DNA from: Lutjanus erythropterus | Taxonomy: Eukaryota; Chordata; Actinopteri; Lutjaniformes; Lutjanidae | Reading direction: 5' to 3' | DNA: 64,000 nt | Assembly: GCA_020091685.1 (NCBI GenBank) | Contig: CM034613.1 | Location: 18,493,240 to 18,557,239, forward strand | Shown here: one piece after another, positions 23,834 to 36,314 of the stretch | Layout of the letters: every line of letters starts with the position of its first letter | Numbering within the stretch: position 1 is the first letter of the stretch | Notes under the pieces: model-generated | Told to the model about the DNA's origin: nothing | Seen by the model: only the letters and a program-made list of their open reading frames with translations | Databases searched by the model: none | Program-made: the position numbers and the translations under genes

Positions 23834-26800
23834 CTGCAGAGAGCAGACAATAAAATGAATCAACCAGCCAGAGAAAGAGAGAGAAAGAGGGAGAGAAGGC
23901 GAGAGGCAGGGGAGGGTGGGGGGAGCAGACAGTGAGAAAGATAGCAGAGAGGATAGCATGAGAAAATATGGAGCGATAGACCCGAGCAGCAGGGAGGAAT
24001 AGAGATGGAAGAAGCAGATGAGAAACAAAGGAGGGAGAGGGAGAGTGAAGGAAACAAATTTTAACAAGAGGGGATAATTTGCAACATTTAGAGCGTGCCA
24101 GATGGGAAAAGGTATTAAAAAAAAGTTAGACACTTCCACAGGATGGGAGAAGAGGAGGACATGAACATTAGTATTTGTGACTGCAGTGACAGTATTCATG
24201 AGGAAATCTGTCTCCACTTTGAGTACCACTTCAGAACCTTCAATAACCTTCGACACACTCTGGAGTCATCCAGTATTTCATGTATGGACACCATATTTCA
24301 GCGCAGCTTCAAAAGCAGGAAAAAGCACAAAGTCCTCAACCGAAAAAGCTGAAAAGTTCACAAATCTACAGCCACAGCAGGGGGCATGTATGGACGTGAT
24401 GCTCGTTACCTGCTGGAAAACGACATTGTTAGATGGATGAAAAGTACAAAGCACTTTAGAGTGATACAGCAGCATTAACCCACATTTGGGGAAGTGGAAC
24501 AAGCTTAAAAACACCTTAAAAGGCCTCCTTCACTCAAAAAAATGTTTTTCTTATTCCTGCAGTTGAATTTTTGAGCTTCACTGTGCAGAATGATGTATTT
24601 GACACCACAAGGCTTTTTCATATTCATTTGTTAAAAGTGGAAAGTTCACTTGTGCTCTTGAAAAAATCTGATTTTATGGGGTGGGCTCTGGTCCAGTCTG
24701 CAGTTTAAACCAGTGTGATGTAGAAACTTAAAGCCATCCATGCACGTACAGAGAATGGGCTTTACAATGAAAGAAGCAACGCCTGGTGTCCAGCAAGAAA
24801 ACCTGAGTAGTGTGAGTACTGGAACATGTCAGCAAACAGTTGCCTATTCACATGACGAACTGGCACAGAGCAACATTAGCATTTGTCTGGATTTGTGTCT
24901 CTGGCCACCTGATGAATCCAGTGTCCAATGTTCACTTTCCTTTTACCTCTGTTTTGGTCTCCACCAACTCCTGAGTGGGGCTATAAGAAAATCTCAAAAA
25001 TATCAAGTATGGCGAGATAAAATTTTGTGATGCTGCATCAACGCTCAAAACACTGTGTCATGATATTGTGTTACATGCAAAAATTTGTGGCAGTGTTTAA
25101 TTTTGTAGATCTATCTACACTGTTATGATTCCATAAAACAGTAAACTATAACTAAAATGTTAGACATATGGTAGTGTTTTCTTTAAACTATGACAGTTTT
25201 CCTGAAATTAGATTAAAAAAACAGCACTATATCATCTTATTTACAGTATTACAATATACTGAATCGTATCACGTATCATAACATGTACCATATCACTAGA
25301 TCCCTGGTTCATTAGCCACTAAATGATGATAATAATATGTTTATTCACCAAAATCCCTAACTTCTTCTCTGGGTATGAAAAGAATGGTACGAGTGAATCT
25401 AAACAACAAAACAGTGAGCTGAAAGAAACTTAAACTCAGGGTCCAACCATAAGGATTGCAGATGGCCCAGAGCCCAGTAAAAAGTTATACAATCAGCAAG
25501 TTGCCTGACTGAGCCAGAGTTTGAAAAAGTAAAAAGATACTTTAGTTTAAATAATTTTCTAGTCAATAGTTCTTGGGTGACATTACTACATCTGTTCTAC
25601 TCTCTGAGATCTCTTAATGCTGTGCCTGTGTCTGTCCTCACCTAAAGGTGAGCAGAGCACCGACACAGACAGGCTTGTTAACTTCATAAATGAAATGGAC
25701 CTAAAGAAGTTAAAAACCCCAAATAGCAATCAGAGAAAAACATATAACTGGGCTGAAAGTGATGCACTGACATAGGTGTCCAAAGAAGTTTGACAAAAAG
25801 TTAAGACCATTTTTAAAGGGACAGATAATTATCAGAAACAGTAGAGAAAAGCTGGCAACATTTGTTGTGTGTGGTGGCAGAGAAGGCGACCGAAAACCCA
25901 TCATCAGCGAAGTTACTCATGAAGATTCAGCGTCTGGTGACCATGAATATTTATCCAAAACTTCATGGCAATCCAGTCGATAGTTGTATGGATATTTCAC
26001 TCGTGTCAGACTTACAGACTGTTGGACGCACCGACAGTGCCATGCCTCAAACTCCAGCCATAAAAGAAAACAAGACCCCGCGGGACGCAGAATCCAATCT
26101 CTCAGGACAAAGACGAGACTGAAACTTCTCACATTCTGATTGTGTAGTCAGTATCCTGCTAAGATCATGTAGCGGCGCTGGAGATGAGAAGGTGGTTGAT
26201 GTTTTTCACATCTCGCTCGAAAACTTTCCACGCTTCATCCACATCCTCCCCCCGCTGATCAGCCTCATCTGTGCACATTTGCATTCCAAGTCTGTATCGT
26301 CTGAAAATTCACCAGAGGAGGTAAAGAAAACCCCCCACATGACATGAACATGATTTGTTACAGTCTTAAATAAAATAAAATAAAATAAAACAAAAAAATA
26401 CAGCAGGTGAACATTCAGCAAAATGAGGTATTTAGCGTGTGAGGTTTTTTTCCACATCCAAGACTATGTTAGGGTTTGATATGTTTTCAAAGTGGTTTGA
26501 AAGCAGCATTGTCTTGCTCGAGCACAAAAAGACAAGACAAGGCCTTTGTTGTTGTTGCTGAGTGTGACAGTAAAGACATTTAGCATTCAAAATCAAGGAC
26601 GGCACTGTGCCCCTTTGAGTTATGAAAAAGTGACTACTGTTGTTTTTTTTTTTTTTTCAGCTTTTAAAAGTTAAAAACATAGTTCTCGACAAACATTGTG
26701 TGTTTCGCGTGCCCGTGTGCGAGTGTCAGACCCTGAAACGGTGCACGTTCATTAAAACGGAAAAGTGACAGCGTACGTTGCTCAGTATGAAGGATACATT

Positions 26801-29609
26801 TCCTGTATAGAATCTTCTAGACCAAATATCCGCCATTAAAAACAGTCAGCTGTCCCAGCTGCATTCAGAACGCTACCGGGCAAATGTAAATTTAGAACCG
26901 CCACTTCAAGCCTGACAAACAATGACATTGCATTTATTTCACAGTTGGCACATCAAAAGCATTTGATAAAAGCAGGAGTTGCCGAGATCCACCATTCTTC
27001 CAGTGCCATCTGGCAGCTGCACTCAGTACTTATCAACCTGGATTACACATACGACTTTTTAGTGATAGTTTGCAGTGCTAACGCTACATCAAAGCAGCAG
27101 ATACATGTAAGGAGGAAGGCAATTAAAGGATAATTCCCCTCTGACTCGAGCGCCACGGCAGCTGTCACGATAAGCAGGCTGATGTCTAATCAGATGAGAC
27201 AGTTGTGAGAATGTGACAGCAGCGGCGGCTGTGCAAAACCGAAAAATATAGATTTAGGTTGGAAAATCACAAGCTTCCAGCGCTGACTGCTATCATTCAA
27301 ACGGGGAGCCATGACACTGACACTGCTTCATTAGAAAGGACTCTCCAGCATATGGTCCATTCATTCCACATATGGCTTACAGCAGTATTAGCTGATATCC
27401 TGAGGTACCTAAAAGCATCAGTTCACAGTATTTTCTTGTCTGTTGTACCACCACAGCCCTATCATATTAGTTCAAGTACCCCTACATCAGCACTATTCAA
27501 TTGTCCACCCGTGGGCCAAATCCAGCCCTTTAATAGCCTTAATCTGGTCCTTTGATCATTTATAAATCTGGGAAAAAAAAGCATATTGTTGTGATTTCAT
27601 TAAACTAACCTAATCACATTCTACTTATGGGTGTTTTCACTGTTTATTAGAAGATCATCATTTCATTAGGAAGGTAATAAGCACATGCATTGCTTTTGTC
27701 TGTTGTTAAGTGCAGAGACACTTACTGCATTCAAAAGTTTGAACTCAGGCTGTTTAAGCAGAGGAAATCTAAGAGTCAAAGTGCATGAAAAAAAAAAACG
27801 TTAAATGTGACTGTAATGAAATAACAAGCATCATGCTTTTTTTTTTTTAAATCTGTACTTTTGTACATAATATTTCCTTTCCAATTGTTAAAACTAATAA
27901 AGTGGAGAAAACATAAAAAGGCGCATTCTTTTATATATTTATACAGGATGAGACATTAAAACACTGGCCCCTTGGCACTTTTTAAAATCTGGCTCTTCTA
28001 CAAAAGCAATTCTCTCGGCCTACCATATAGCAACACCATCTGTCATGTTTTCATTAAACCAGAGGTTATTTAACACTGGTAACTGTGTTAAAAGTAATAT
28101 TGTTATAATATTTTTTATACTATAATTGTCAGTGTTTTGGATGAGAATCTCCTTTTGTCTTCATTTCAATACCCTTAGTCAAGTTCTACTTTCACTTAAT
28201 GGGCGAATTTATTTATAAATCACATTTAAAAACAGACCATACTGACCAAAGCACTGAATAGACCAAGGCACGAAGAATAAGTCACAAATATTATATACAG
28301 GCACAAATATTCAACTCATAGGCACAAGCACTCAAATGTTAGCAAGTAAAAGTAAGCTTTGAGCCTGGACTTCAGTCAGCTGTCCTGCAGGACCTGCAGG
28401 TAGAATAAAGGGTCTGGAGGTCTATTTAAGTTCTCTGTTCACTTGTTAAGTAGTTTCCATGCACTCTTACTATAATCAAAGCATGTGAAAGCTGTTACAA
28501 CTGACCGATTCGGGATGTAACCAGTACATCCTGCATACCGTAGCGCAGCAGTTTGTTAGTTATTATAATACAGTCAGTACACCAAAGATTGACATCACAT
28601 TAATTTGTAATTCTACATAAAATATGTGTAGATATGTGGAAACTGTTAACTGAGCCACTCCACAATCCTTCCAAGAACCCCTGGCAGGTGCACAGGTACC
28701 TCTGGATGGGAAACCCAAACGGATTGATAATATTCCCTGATGAGGGAAGGGAATGAAAGAAAACAGAGCTGCTGAAAAAAATATAATTTCTAGAAAAAAA
28801 AGAAAAAAAGCTAAGGTAAGTAACCACTTAAAATGCGCTATAAAGGTTTTTAAAGATAATTTGGAATAGAATATATGTGTATAAATATTTGCCAGACAAA
28901 GGCAGCCTTTCTGTAACCATTCAACCCAGAGCTTTTGTCGAACGAGTCTATTCTGAACCACTTGTACGCCTAGAGTGCATATTAACACATGAGCATACTT
29001 GTAGTATGCCAAGGTGCCACTCATCACTCATTAGTCTCTTTAATTCAAACAGCTGTCACAAGGTTCTTTAAAACTTTCTCTGTCAACTTAGTGAGTGACT
29101 GGAAGGTTAAACTGACAGCGCTGGGCCTGGAACACGCTCACAGACAGACACTCTTCCATTACAGTCTCCATCGATTACGGAGCCGACGCTAATGCAACAG
29201 CTAAGTGGAGGCTAGCAGGTGGGGCGAATAGCGCTCCTGTTTAGAGCAGCAGGAAAAGGAAGGGGAGGAGCAGGAATTTGACACATGATTGATGGCCTGT
29301 CGATCGCTTCAGAGGCACGTTCAGATTTATGACAGGGCTCAGCCTGTGGCGCGTGGCCACCGGAGCCACGCGCTCATTGATCAATTTGTTATCTACACCC
29401 CAAATGGATGGGGCACAGCTGTGGTGGGAGTCAATGAGGGCACTGCAGGAAGAATCCTGATGCCTTCTGCCATTGCACTGCTGTTTTTGTGCGGTGATGG
29501 GCCACTGTGTCTCATCTCAGAGAAATATTGTCAACCATGAAGGCAGTGGCGGACTCAGGCTGTCTGAAGGGCAGGGGTGAAAAAAATAAAAAGGGCACCA
29601 GCTGTGTGT

Positions 29610-30160
29610 GGTGGGGCACCAGTCCAACAAAAGGGCATTCTAGAGGGCACATCACCATGTTTTTTCCCACTGGAATTGCACCTGTGATGGCACTTTATCA
29701 CGTTGTCTGAGGACACCCCAGAGGGTACTCATCTTTGTCCACTGGACAGCCACTCAAGATGTTACTACACCATGTCTTTGCCACTGGAAGGGCACTTTAG
29801 AGGGCACTTTATCACATGTCATCCACTGGAACAGCCCTTCAGAGGGCACTTAATCATGTTTAGTCCACTGGAGAGGCAAACTAAAGAGCACTTCACGTTT
29901 TTTCGACTGGAATGGCACTTTATCATGTTGTCCTGGGACACCCAAGAGGGCACTCTGTCATGTTTCATCCACTGGATGGGCAGTCCACAGGGTACTTCAC
30001 AACATCTTAGCCACAAGACGGCCACTTTAGATGGCATTTTATCACATTTTGTCTACTGGAAGGACACGCAAAAAGGCACTTTACCGTGTTGAAGTGACTA
30101 AAAGGTTACTTTAGAGGACACATCACCATGTTTTATCCACTTGAAGGGCATGTCTTCCTA
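29610..30160. repeat. 42-bp minisatellite, about 11 diverged units
   Basis: The word CCACTGGA or a variant recurs at about 29668, 29739, 29781, 29823, 29864, 29904, 29969, 30011, 30053, 30096 and 30138. Most spacings are 40-43 bp; two larger ones (71 and 65) indicate insertions. Unit outline: CCACTGGAAGGGCACTTTA, then GAGGGCACTTTATCACATG. Because 42 is a multiple of 3, a 129-codon plus-strand frame (29703-30092) runs through it with a 14-residue periodicity. I regard this as a by-product. Confidence 0.8.
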
Positions 30161-31039
30161 CAGGGACTCCCTTAATTTCACAAGTGGATGGCTGCTTGTC
30201 AACAGCAGACAAGATTGATCAAATCTAATCTAAAACGTTTGGTCTTGTTTTAAAGCTGTATTTACAGTAGAGCGTTTTGACATGTTTTCAGTATATTAAA
30301 TAGTTATTCCTACAAATTTTTGCTGAAAAAGGAACATTCCTCTCCACGCCTTTTCACCTTGCGAGATGATTTGCAATACATTTCCCATCCAACTGTTTTA
30401 CCTGCCGCTTGATCGGTAATTACCCCAGGGAGTGTGGTGTGTGTCCGTGAGCAGTGAGTGAAAGATTAAGTACAGTGAGACTGAGAAGACCGAGCGAGTA
30501 AAGGAGCGAAGAAGGCTGGTAAGAAGCGAAAGGCTGTTAGATCGTCCAGCTGTCGGCACTAGAGCAGCAAAGCAGGCTGCTGTGGTGACACTTCCTGCTG
30601 CTGCGCCGCCCGCAGGGAGGGAACATCTGCCGACGGAGGAAGCGTTAATCTCGGCGGTGTTGAGGCACGCACCGTCACTGCACGCCTGACTTCACCTAAT
30701 GCACGGAGGGAAAGGCCAGAGCTGTACAGGAGCCCAGACCTTTACACCCTAAAAAATAATGCAATCTTGTGTGGCTCTCATGCCCACTTATGATGTTTGT
30801 GAATGTTCACAGCTGCAGACTCCCAACCTGTCTTTCCCAATCGCCTTGCTAACTGAATAATGCAGGTGTAAGTGGAGGAAAAAAAAGTTTGAGAACCCCT
30901 CCCACACACAACACAACAACATTAACACACACAAAGTGCATTACTGCAGCTCAAAAAGTGTTTTTTTTTCGTAATAGTGTGGGTTATTTCTGTATTATGT
31001 CAGAAAACAATAAAATTAGAACAGACCAGAGAGGTAATA

Positions 31040-31697
31040 TGTGAAAAAATATAAATGTAGCACCTTTGTTTTGCTTCCATTTTTCATGAGTTGAAGATCT
31101 AAGACTTCTTCTGTACATGCAAACATTTTATATCTGTCAAAATTTGTTCAAAGATTTGTTAAAAATCTGTGAGTGAGCACCTCTCCTTTGCCAAGATAAT
31201 TCATCCACCTGACAGATGTGACATATGCTGATTACACAGCGTGATTATTGCACAGGTGTGCGTTTGACTGGCCACTCTAGCACTGAACTACGGCTATTTC
31301 ACATAGTGCTAAAGATGCCCTTTTTTCCCTAGGAGGGCAAAGTCATGACCTGCTCTTCCCTGCATCTGATTGGCTGATATTCTAACCCTCTAGCCCCCTT
31401 CTAGCCCTATGTGAACTAGCTATAGTTCAGTGCCGAATAAAAGTCTTTTTTCAAGATGAAACTGCAGAGTATGACCAGTCCGAGACATTTCTGCAATTAT
31501 CATGCTGTTCAATCAGCATCTCTGTATACCACACCTGTCAGGTGGATGGATGTTCTCGGCTGAAGACATGCAAATTTGTAAACAAAATTTGAAAGAAATA
31601 CACCTTTTGTGTTCAAATAAGAAGTCTTAGATCTTTTACTTCAAGTCATGAAAAATGGGGACAAAAACAAGTGTTTTGTTTATTGTTTTGTTGTGAA
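31040..31697. mobile_element. Internally deleted Tc1-like element with long terminal inverted repeats
   Basis: Left arm 31040-31274 and right arm 31466-31697 are inverted copies: CATTTTTCATGAGTTGAAG at left against CTTCAAGTCATGAAAAATG at right, and CACCTGACAG with GATTATTGCACAGG against the matching words at right. I recognise these arms as those of a widespread fish Tc1-like family. TA lies at both outer borders. The transposase gene is absent; the centre holds a separate inverted-repeat insert (31278-31434). Confidence 0.65.
31278..31434. repeat. Inner inverted repeat nested in the Tc1-like element
   Basis: Arms TAGCACTGAACTACGGC... (31278-31313) and ...TAGCTATAGTTCAGTGC (31401-31433) are inverted copies of about 34 bp with a few mismatches, around a loop of roughly 85 bp. 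It occupies the place where transposase sequence would be, so it is probably a second small element. Confidence 0.55.
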
Positions 31698-32190
31698 TAA
31701 CTGCAAGAAAAAAACAGTGTTGTTTGTTTCTTTGTCTCACATACTGCACTAAAATAAGGATAGTGTGTAATAAATAATAAGAATTAGAATATGATTATAA
31801 AAATTAAGCATATTTATAGGGTAGAATAGGCAGATAAAATAAAAATAGGTACTGAAATTCTGAAGGTGATACTGACCCAGTGTCAAGGTGGGGATTCAGA
31901 TACACAGGGCAAAGGTAAGGATTCACAGAGGGCAAGACAAAGTCAAGGATATACAGAGTTCACCATCCTGATGGCCTGAGGGGAGAATATTTCTCTCTGT
32001 GTGTTCGACTGGTAACTTGTAAACAATTAAAAACAGTACAGTGCACTAAAAGATTGAGGGGATAACACAAATGAAGCAATCAATCTGTGTCTAATCCAAA
32101 AAAACATAAGAAATGATTAAAATAACAAAGCATATAAAAGCACATAATGCACTATGCACTGCAATCAGAGTAATACTTCGGCAGGAGCTT

Positions 32191-32214
32191 AAAAAAAAAA
32201 AAAAAAAAAAAAAA
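32191..32214. repeat. Poly-A (poly-T on the gene strand), 24 bp
   Basis: Uninterrupted A24. On the gene strand it is T24 beginning 15 nt into the intron after exon 8, whose donor is weak. It may act as a U-rich splicing enhancer or simply be a homopolymer; unresolved. Confidence 0.9.
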
Positions 32215-32228
32215 GCATTACACAATAC

Positions 32229-32349
32229 CTTCGTGAGGTCACAGATCTGCAGAAGATCGTTCTGAGCCCTGCCTCCATACACCCGCTCACGTTCCCGAGC
32301 CACGTCGATATCCTCTTCCTCCGCAGATAATGACTTCCCTGAAATATGC
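32229..32349 (-). CDS. abca7: ABCA exon 8: linker from TMD2 into NBD2
   Basis: 121 nt: one base completing Arg, then 40 codons ending QICDLTK, phase 0 out. HISGKSLSAEEEDIDV is an acidic linker, followed by ARERERV and QNDLLQICDLTK, the first strand of NBD2. D-DVARERERV matches remembered ABCA7 (ABCA1 has DVRRERQRI). Acceptor tctctgccag. The donor gtattg is weak and is followed at intron positions +15 to +38 by an uninterrupted run of 24 T on the coding strand. Confidence 0.95.
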
Positions 32350-32775
32350 CTGGCAGAGAGAAGTCAACCACAGTTGGCATAACACCCTTCATTAAAATTA
32401 ACATGAACTCGCATGACAAATTATCTCGGTCAAAGTTTAAGCTCAGTGAAACAATCTCTGCAATTTTCATAAGTAGTTGAAGCCACAGGCATTAGTTTCC
32501 ATGGCAACCTCCTTTTGGAGTAAGTAAACACTCAAAAAAAAAAAGGAAGAAAATCGGGTAGTATTTGAGTCACTGTGTGACAGATGTTTTATGTTAAAAG
32601 AATATGAAGTTTTTTTTTTATTTAAATGGGGGAAGCAATGGTTTATCTGACTGAAACAAATGCTGGATGGACAAAAACTACAACAGTAAGGAGGTCACTT
32701 TCAGGTCAGAAGCTTTTTCTGGCCAATTTTGTGTCGATTCACTTTGAAATAACAGATGTGGACAGTGGCTTTTAC
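32350..32775. other. Intron between exons 7 and 8 (426 bp)
   Basis: The shortest intron in the window. It has A- and T-runs only and no repeat element or exon. Confidence 0.85.
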
Positions 32776-32905
32776 CTCGGTTTGCAGAAGAACTTATACT
32801 GTATGAGGAGTGTGACGGCAAACATGACAGCTCCCTGGATTGACATGGCGCAAAGGTTCTTTCCCACCATTTCCCAGCTGAGTGGGTCCTTAAAACGGTC
32901 CTCCC
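32776..32905 (-). CDS. abca7: ABCA exon 7: last membrane helix of TMD2
   Basis: 130 nt: two bases completing Gly, 42 codons, then AG carried forward. It reads EDRFKDPLSWEMVGKNL, then the last helix CAMSIQGAVMFAVTLLIQY, then KFFCKP and a split Arg. LSW--VG-NL-AM is the conserved entry to this helix. The GKNL-AM-IQG form resembles ABCA7. Acceptor cttcatcag, donor gtaaaa. The helix is followed directly by the cytoplasmic linker to NBD2 in exon 8. Confidence 0.96.
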
Positions 32906-35900
32906 CTGATGAAGAAGGAGAGAAATGAGTGAAACACTTAACTAGAGTTACCATCTCACGGTTGTCTGCCTCCACCAGCCAGTCAAGTTACCGTTTACAT
33001 CCATGTTCATCCAGATTCATATAATGTTTGCATTAAAGGAATTTGAAGGAATTAAGTAAATGGTATTAAGTGTATTTTAGGTGAACTATGCTGTCTTTAC
33101 ATAGAGACTGTGCTTACACTGGACTACAGAGGACTGATAGAGTGCTGAACATTAGGATTTTACAGTGAAGTTGACCTTTGACCTTTTGGATGGATCAGTC
33201 AATTTCATTCTTATCACTCACACAAATAAAAGCCAGGCTAAAAAGGAGTGTTTCAAGCTTTCTTTTAAAAATATCGACATGGTCTGTCCTCATTTTATCG
33301 AATTAGACATTTGTGTGCCATTTTGTCATAATTAGGGTATAAAATCTTGAGTTATGGCCAAAAACATGTTTTGTGAGGTCAGAGTTTGGAGAAATTCCTT
33401 CCAGGTTTTCTTGAGAAATCCCATTCACAAGAATGGGACAGAGGGACGGGCGGATATGGCTGCTGCTGGTACAGATATGAAAAACATATGGTGATAAACA
33501 AAGTAAATAAGGAGAAAAAGGACAGCAATTAACACATTATTACTGTGTGTCATTTCATGCTAATTTCCAGCCCTTATCTCCAAGCTCAGGGGATGATTTA
33601 ACAGAAACATCTTCAAAACAAAAAGGAATTACCAGATGTGTGTTTTCTTTCATGGCCAGCCAAATACATCTTTGTCAAAAGTTAGTGGAGAGCTGGAATT
33701 TGTCAGCCCTTTGAAGTGTTTTTGAGACACATTCAATGGTGAAAGCCAGCAGTTTAAAATGCCACTTAGCCTTAAAAAATAAAATTTGCTGTCACCTTTG
33801 TCATGTGAGAAAATCACTGATATCCTGCACTTTTCATGTTGAAGCCTCTTTTGGCTAATGAACACGTAAGTAAACCGCTGACAGCGCCCACACTCCAATC
33901 ATTGTCAATTCTCCGTCTCTCTTTCCTCCGTCTCTCAGCTTCTACAACCCTCGAGCCCGAGGGGGCAGAGTAAGGAGACAAGAAAAACGAAAGCGCTTTC
34001 AGTCTCATTCTCTGGTAAATAGCCCCTCTCCACACTAGCCCTTTTAGCTTGTGATTGCTTTTCTCTTCCTGCTCTCCGCCACCGCCGCAAATGATTCCTC
34101 AAACCACTATTTCCTGCTCCATCTCTCCACAGATAAGACTCCTCTTCCTCTTTCATGGGCCTCTTTGCCTCTTGATGGCCCCCTCTACCTCCCGGCTCCA
34201 CCTCTACAGCCCCCTCATCTCCTTTTCCTCTGTCTAAATTTAACACATGTAGAGAGTAGAGCTCTAGAGGTGGTTTGAGAGCTCCGTTACTGGTCAGACA
34301 TTTTTTTTTTCCTGGTGGGATAAAGGACTAGAAATGTGAATGAAATAGTGAAGTGTCACTTTAAAGGAAAGGCATGTCATTAGTGTTACAAGGTTTAATA
34401 CGTTCGACACTGTATGAAAACAGAAAACAGCATGCTAAAGGTGGCTAGCTACCAATATGTTCGGGCTACTGAAGACTTATTAAGCCTGCACACTACTCCA
34501 CTGATCTGCAGGTGGCGCCATGATGAGTCAAGAAGAAAACTGCTAGAAGTTACCATGGATTTAATCACTCCATTTTTCCCCCCAAATTAGCTTTGCAAAT
34601 GATTTGTTGAAATGCTGCAGACACTGGGGAATATTTACCAAAGTAATAAAACTACTTTTTTATGCGCTACACAGTCAAACTGCTTTTGTCCTTTGTAAAA
34701 CAACAGAAAACCGCTGAAATTGTGTTTCGGCTCATGTAATATCTAGTTTAATAAATTCATGTTCAAAGAGAAGGGGATGAACATTTATACAAATAGCTGC
34801 TGGACCTAATTTATCCCCGCAAAAAAGACCAGTGAGACTGAGGAAACTGCATCTGATCAATGGGCCTCATGCAAGAACCACTGGAACAAACAGATTTATT
34901 CTTAAGTGGTTTGTACAAGAGGCTTAGGAGAACATGTTGCATTCACCAATTTTCTCATATTTTGAATTTTCTCTGAGGTACGAGCACAATTTATGTGTGG
35001 GTCAGACGTGCAGTTTGTCTGTTGCTAGATTTTCACCGATGGATTTCTTTTAAACAATTTTGCTTTAAAAATGTTATAAAATTCAATAGAAATTACACTT
35101 CAGAATTATGTTGATCCTTTTTACTCTGTAATTCAAATTCCAATATAATTCTGAATTTATTCATATGGCTAAATGATAATTCAGTGTGACTATTATATTG
35201 CTGTCAGGTGTATTGGCAGTGCAGGTTTTTTGCAAGCTGCTGTCCAGGGGAACATCCTCTTCTTCAGTGCTACATCATCTAATATGACATGTATTGTGTT
35301 GTCCATCTCTGTGTTGGAGACCTCCCGTTGACCCCCTCCTCCTTTTGCACTCATCGATTGCCTTGGCTTTTTTTTTCCCTTCTTGAAAACCATTTCTTCT
35401 TTATTTCAGAGACAGTATGACCCTCGGGTGACTCGGCATTAACAGCACTAGTTATTCTTCTCCTGCTTTAGCGGGTCCCTTAATTCCACTGCTGACGCTG
35501 TTAAAATGCTCATCTTTCCTTTATGGATCCACAAAAGCAGGACTTCAGTCTCAGAATGAGCAAAGTTCTTCTTTTTACCCTTTGGTGACAGTTTCATGAA
35601 TGAACACTTCCTGACAACTGTGTTTGTGTGGCGCACAACGTCTCGTTAACGCAGATGGGAAAATCTTTGTATTGGACACATAATGAGAGACTACTATGCA
35701 TGTGAATGTGTGCGAATGAGTTATATTCTGATGGAATAGTGATGCGTATTGTTTGACGGTAATGTGCATCAGGTTGTAGAAATATCCTCCACTGTGTTCT
35801 TGTGAATAACACTGAATATTAACAGAAACTTTGTTTGTTTACAAGAAAACTCCACGGGGCACCTTTAAGTGCAGACCTTCACAGTCAAAGTCTGTTAAAA

Positions 35901-36190
35901 TCGCGTTGAAAGCTCCATTTGAGAATGAAATTACTGTCAACAGAGTGAGACTTTCTGTGAAAATGTATCAGCGTCACCTAATATCTTAAAATGAGTCAGA
36001 CAGCTGCTGTGGTAGCGAAATATAGTCGCTTGAGTCGAGAGAGGTCCAACATGTTCGTTTCTACTGTATTACTTAAAAATTTATCATCTCATCCACTTAG
36101 CAGATGTTTTCTTTTGTTTCAACTTAAAAATGATTCACTGAAATGAGGATTTTTACTCATGGATTAGTCATGCCGATGGGGGACTCTTAC
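32906..36190. other. Intron between exons 6 and 7
   Basis: Contains a diverged copy of the nuclear-receptor-site repeat (about 33171-33455) and a pyrimidine-rich block (about 34060-34240). No exon seen. Confidence 0.78.
33171..33455. repeat. Diverged copy of the nuclear-receptor-site repeat
   Basis: Starts TTGACCTTTGACCTTTTGG. Further on come TGAGTTATGGCCAAAAACATG, GAAATTCCTTCCAGG and CATTCACAAGAATGGGACAG, matching the order of words in the block at 41815-42320 with more divergence. Confidence 0.6.
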
Positions 36191-36314
36191 CAAAACTGCT
36201 GAAGAGGGTGCCCATTGCCTGGTTCTTGGCCATGTCAATTAGCCCTCTGCCCAGACAGAAATGTGGGAATATCAGCAGCACCTGCTTCACTATTTCGTTG
36301 ATGCGGGAAATGTT
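36191..36314 (-). CDS. abca7: ABCA exon 6: PHFCLGRGLIDM loop of TMD2
   Basis: 124 nt, phase 0 in, phase 1 out (41 codons plus G). It starts NISRINEIVKQVLLIF and contains PHFCLGRGLIDMAKNQAM, among the most conserved strings of ABCA proteins, then TLFSSF. KQV-LIF is closer to remembered ABCA7 than to ABCA1 (KSVFLIF). Acceptor cctcaacag, donor gtaaga. It sits between two introns of 8.2 kb and 3.3 kb. Confidence 0.96.

Larger units (their letters stand above)
23834..32228. other. Intron between exons 8 and 9 (8.4 kb)
   Basis: Largest fully contained interval between NBD2 exons. Contains a purine-rich tract next to exon 9 (23870-24060), dispersed repeat pieces (about 24890-24980 and 25860-26060), an AAAAT microsatellite (about 26366-26395), the 42-bp minisatellite (about 29610-30160), a deleted Tc1-like element (31040-31697) and a 24-bp poly-A (32191-32214). 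No exon seen. Confidence 0.8.

Noticed and set aside
23723..24256. 177-codon minus-strand frame over exon 9
   Set aside because: Only 23771-23833 is homologous. The upstream part translates a purine-rich simple tract and has no ABCA similarity.
29703..30092. 129-codon plus-strand frame with periodic residues
   Set aside because: Explained by the 42-bp minisatellite, whose unit length preserves the frame. No start context or domain supports coding.
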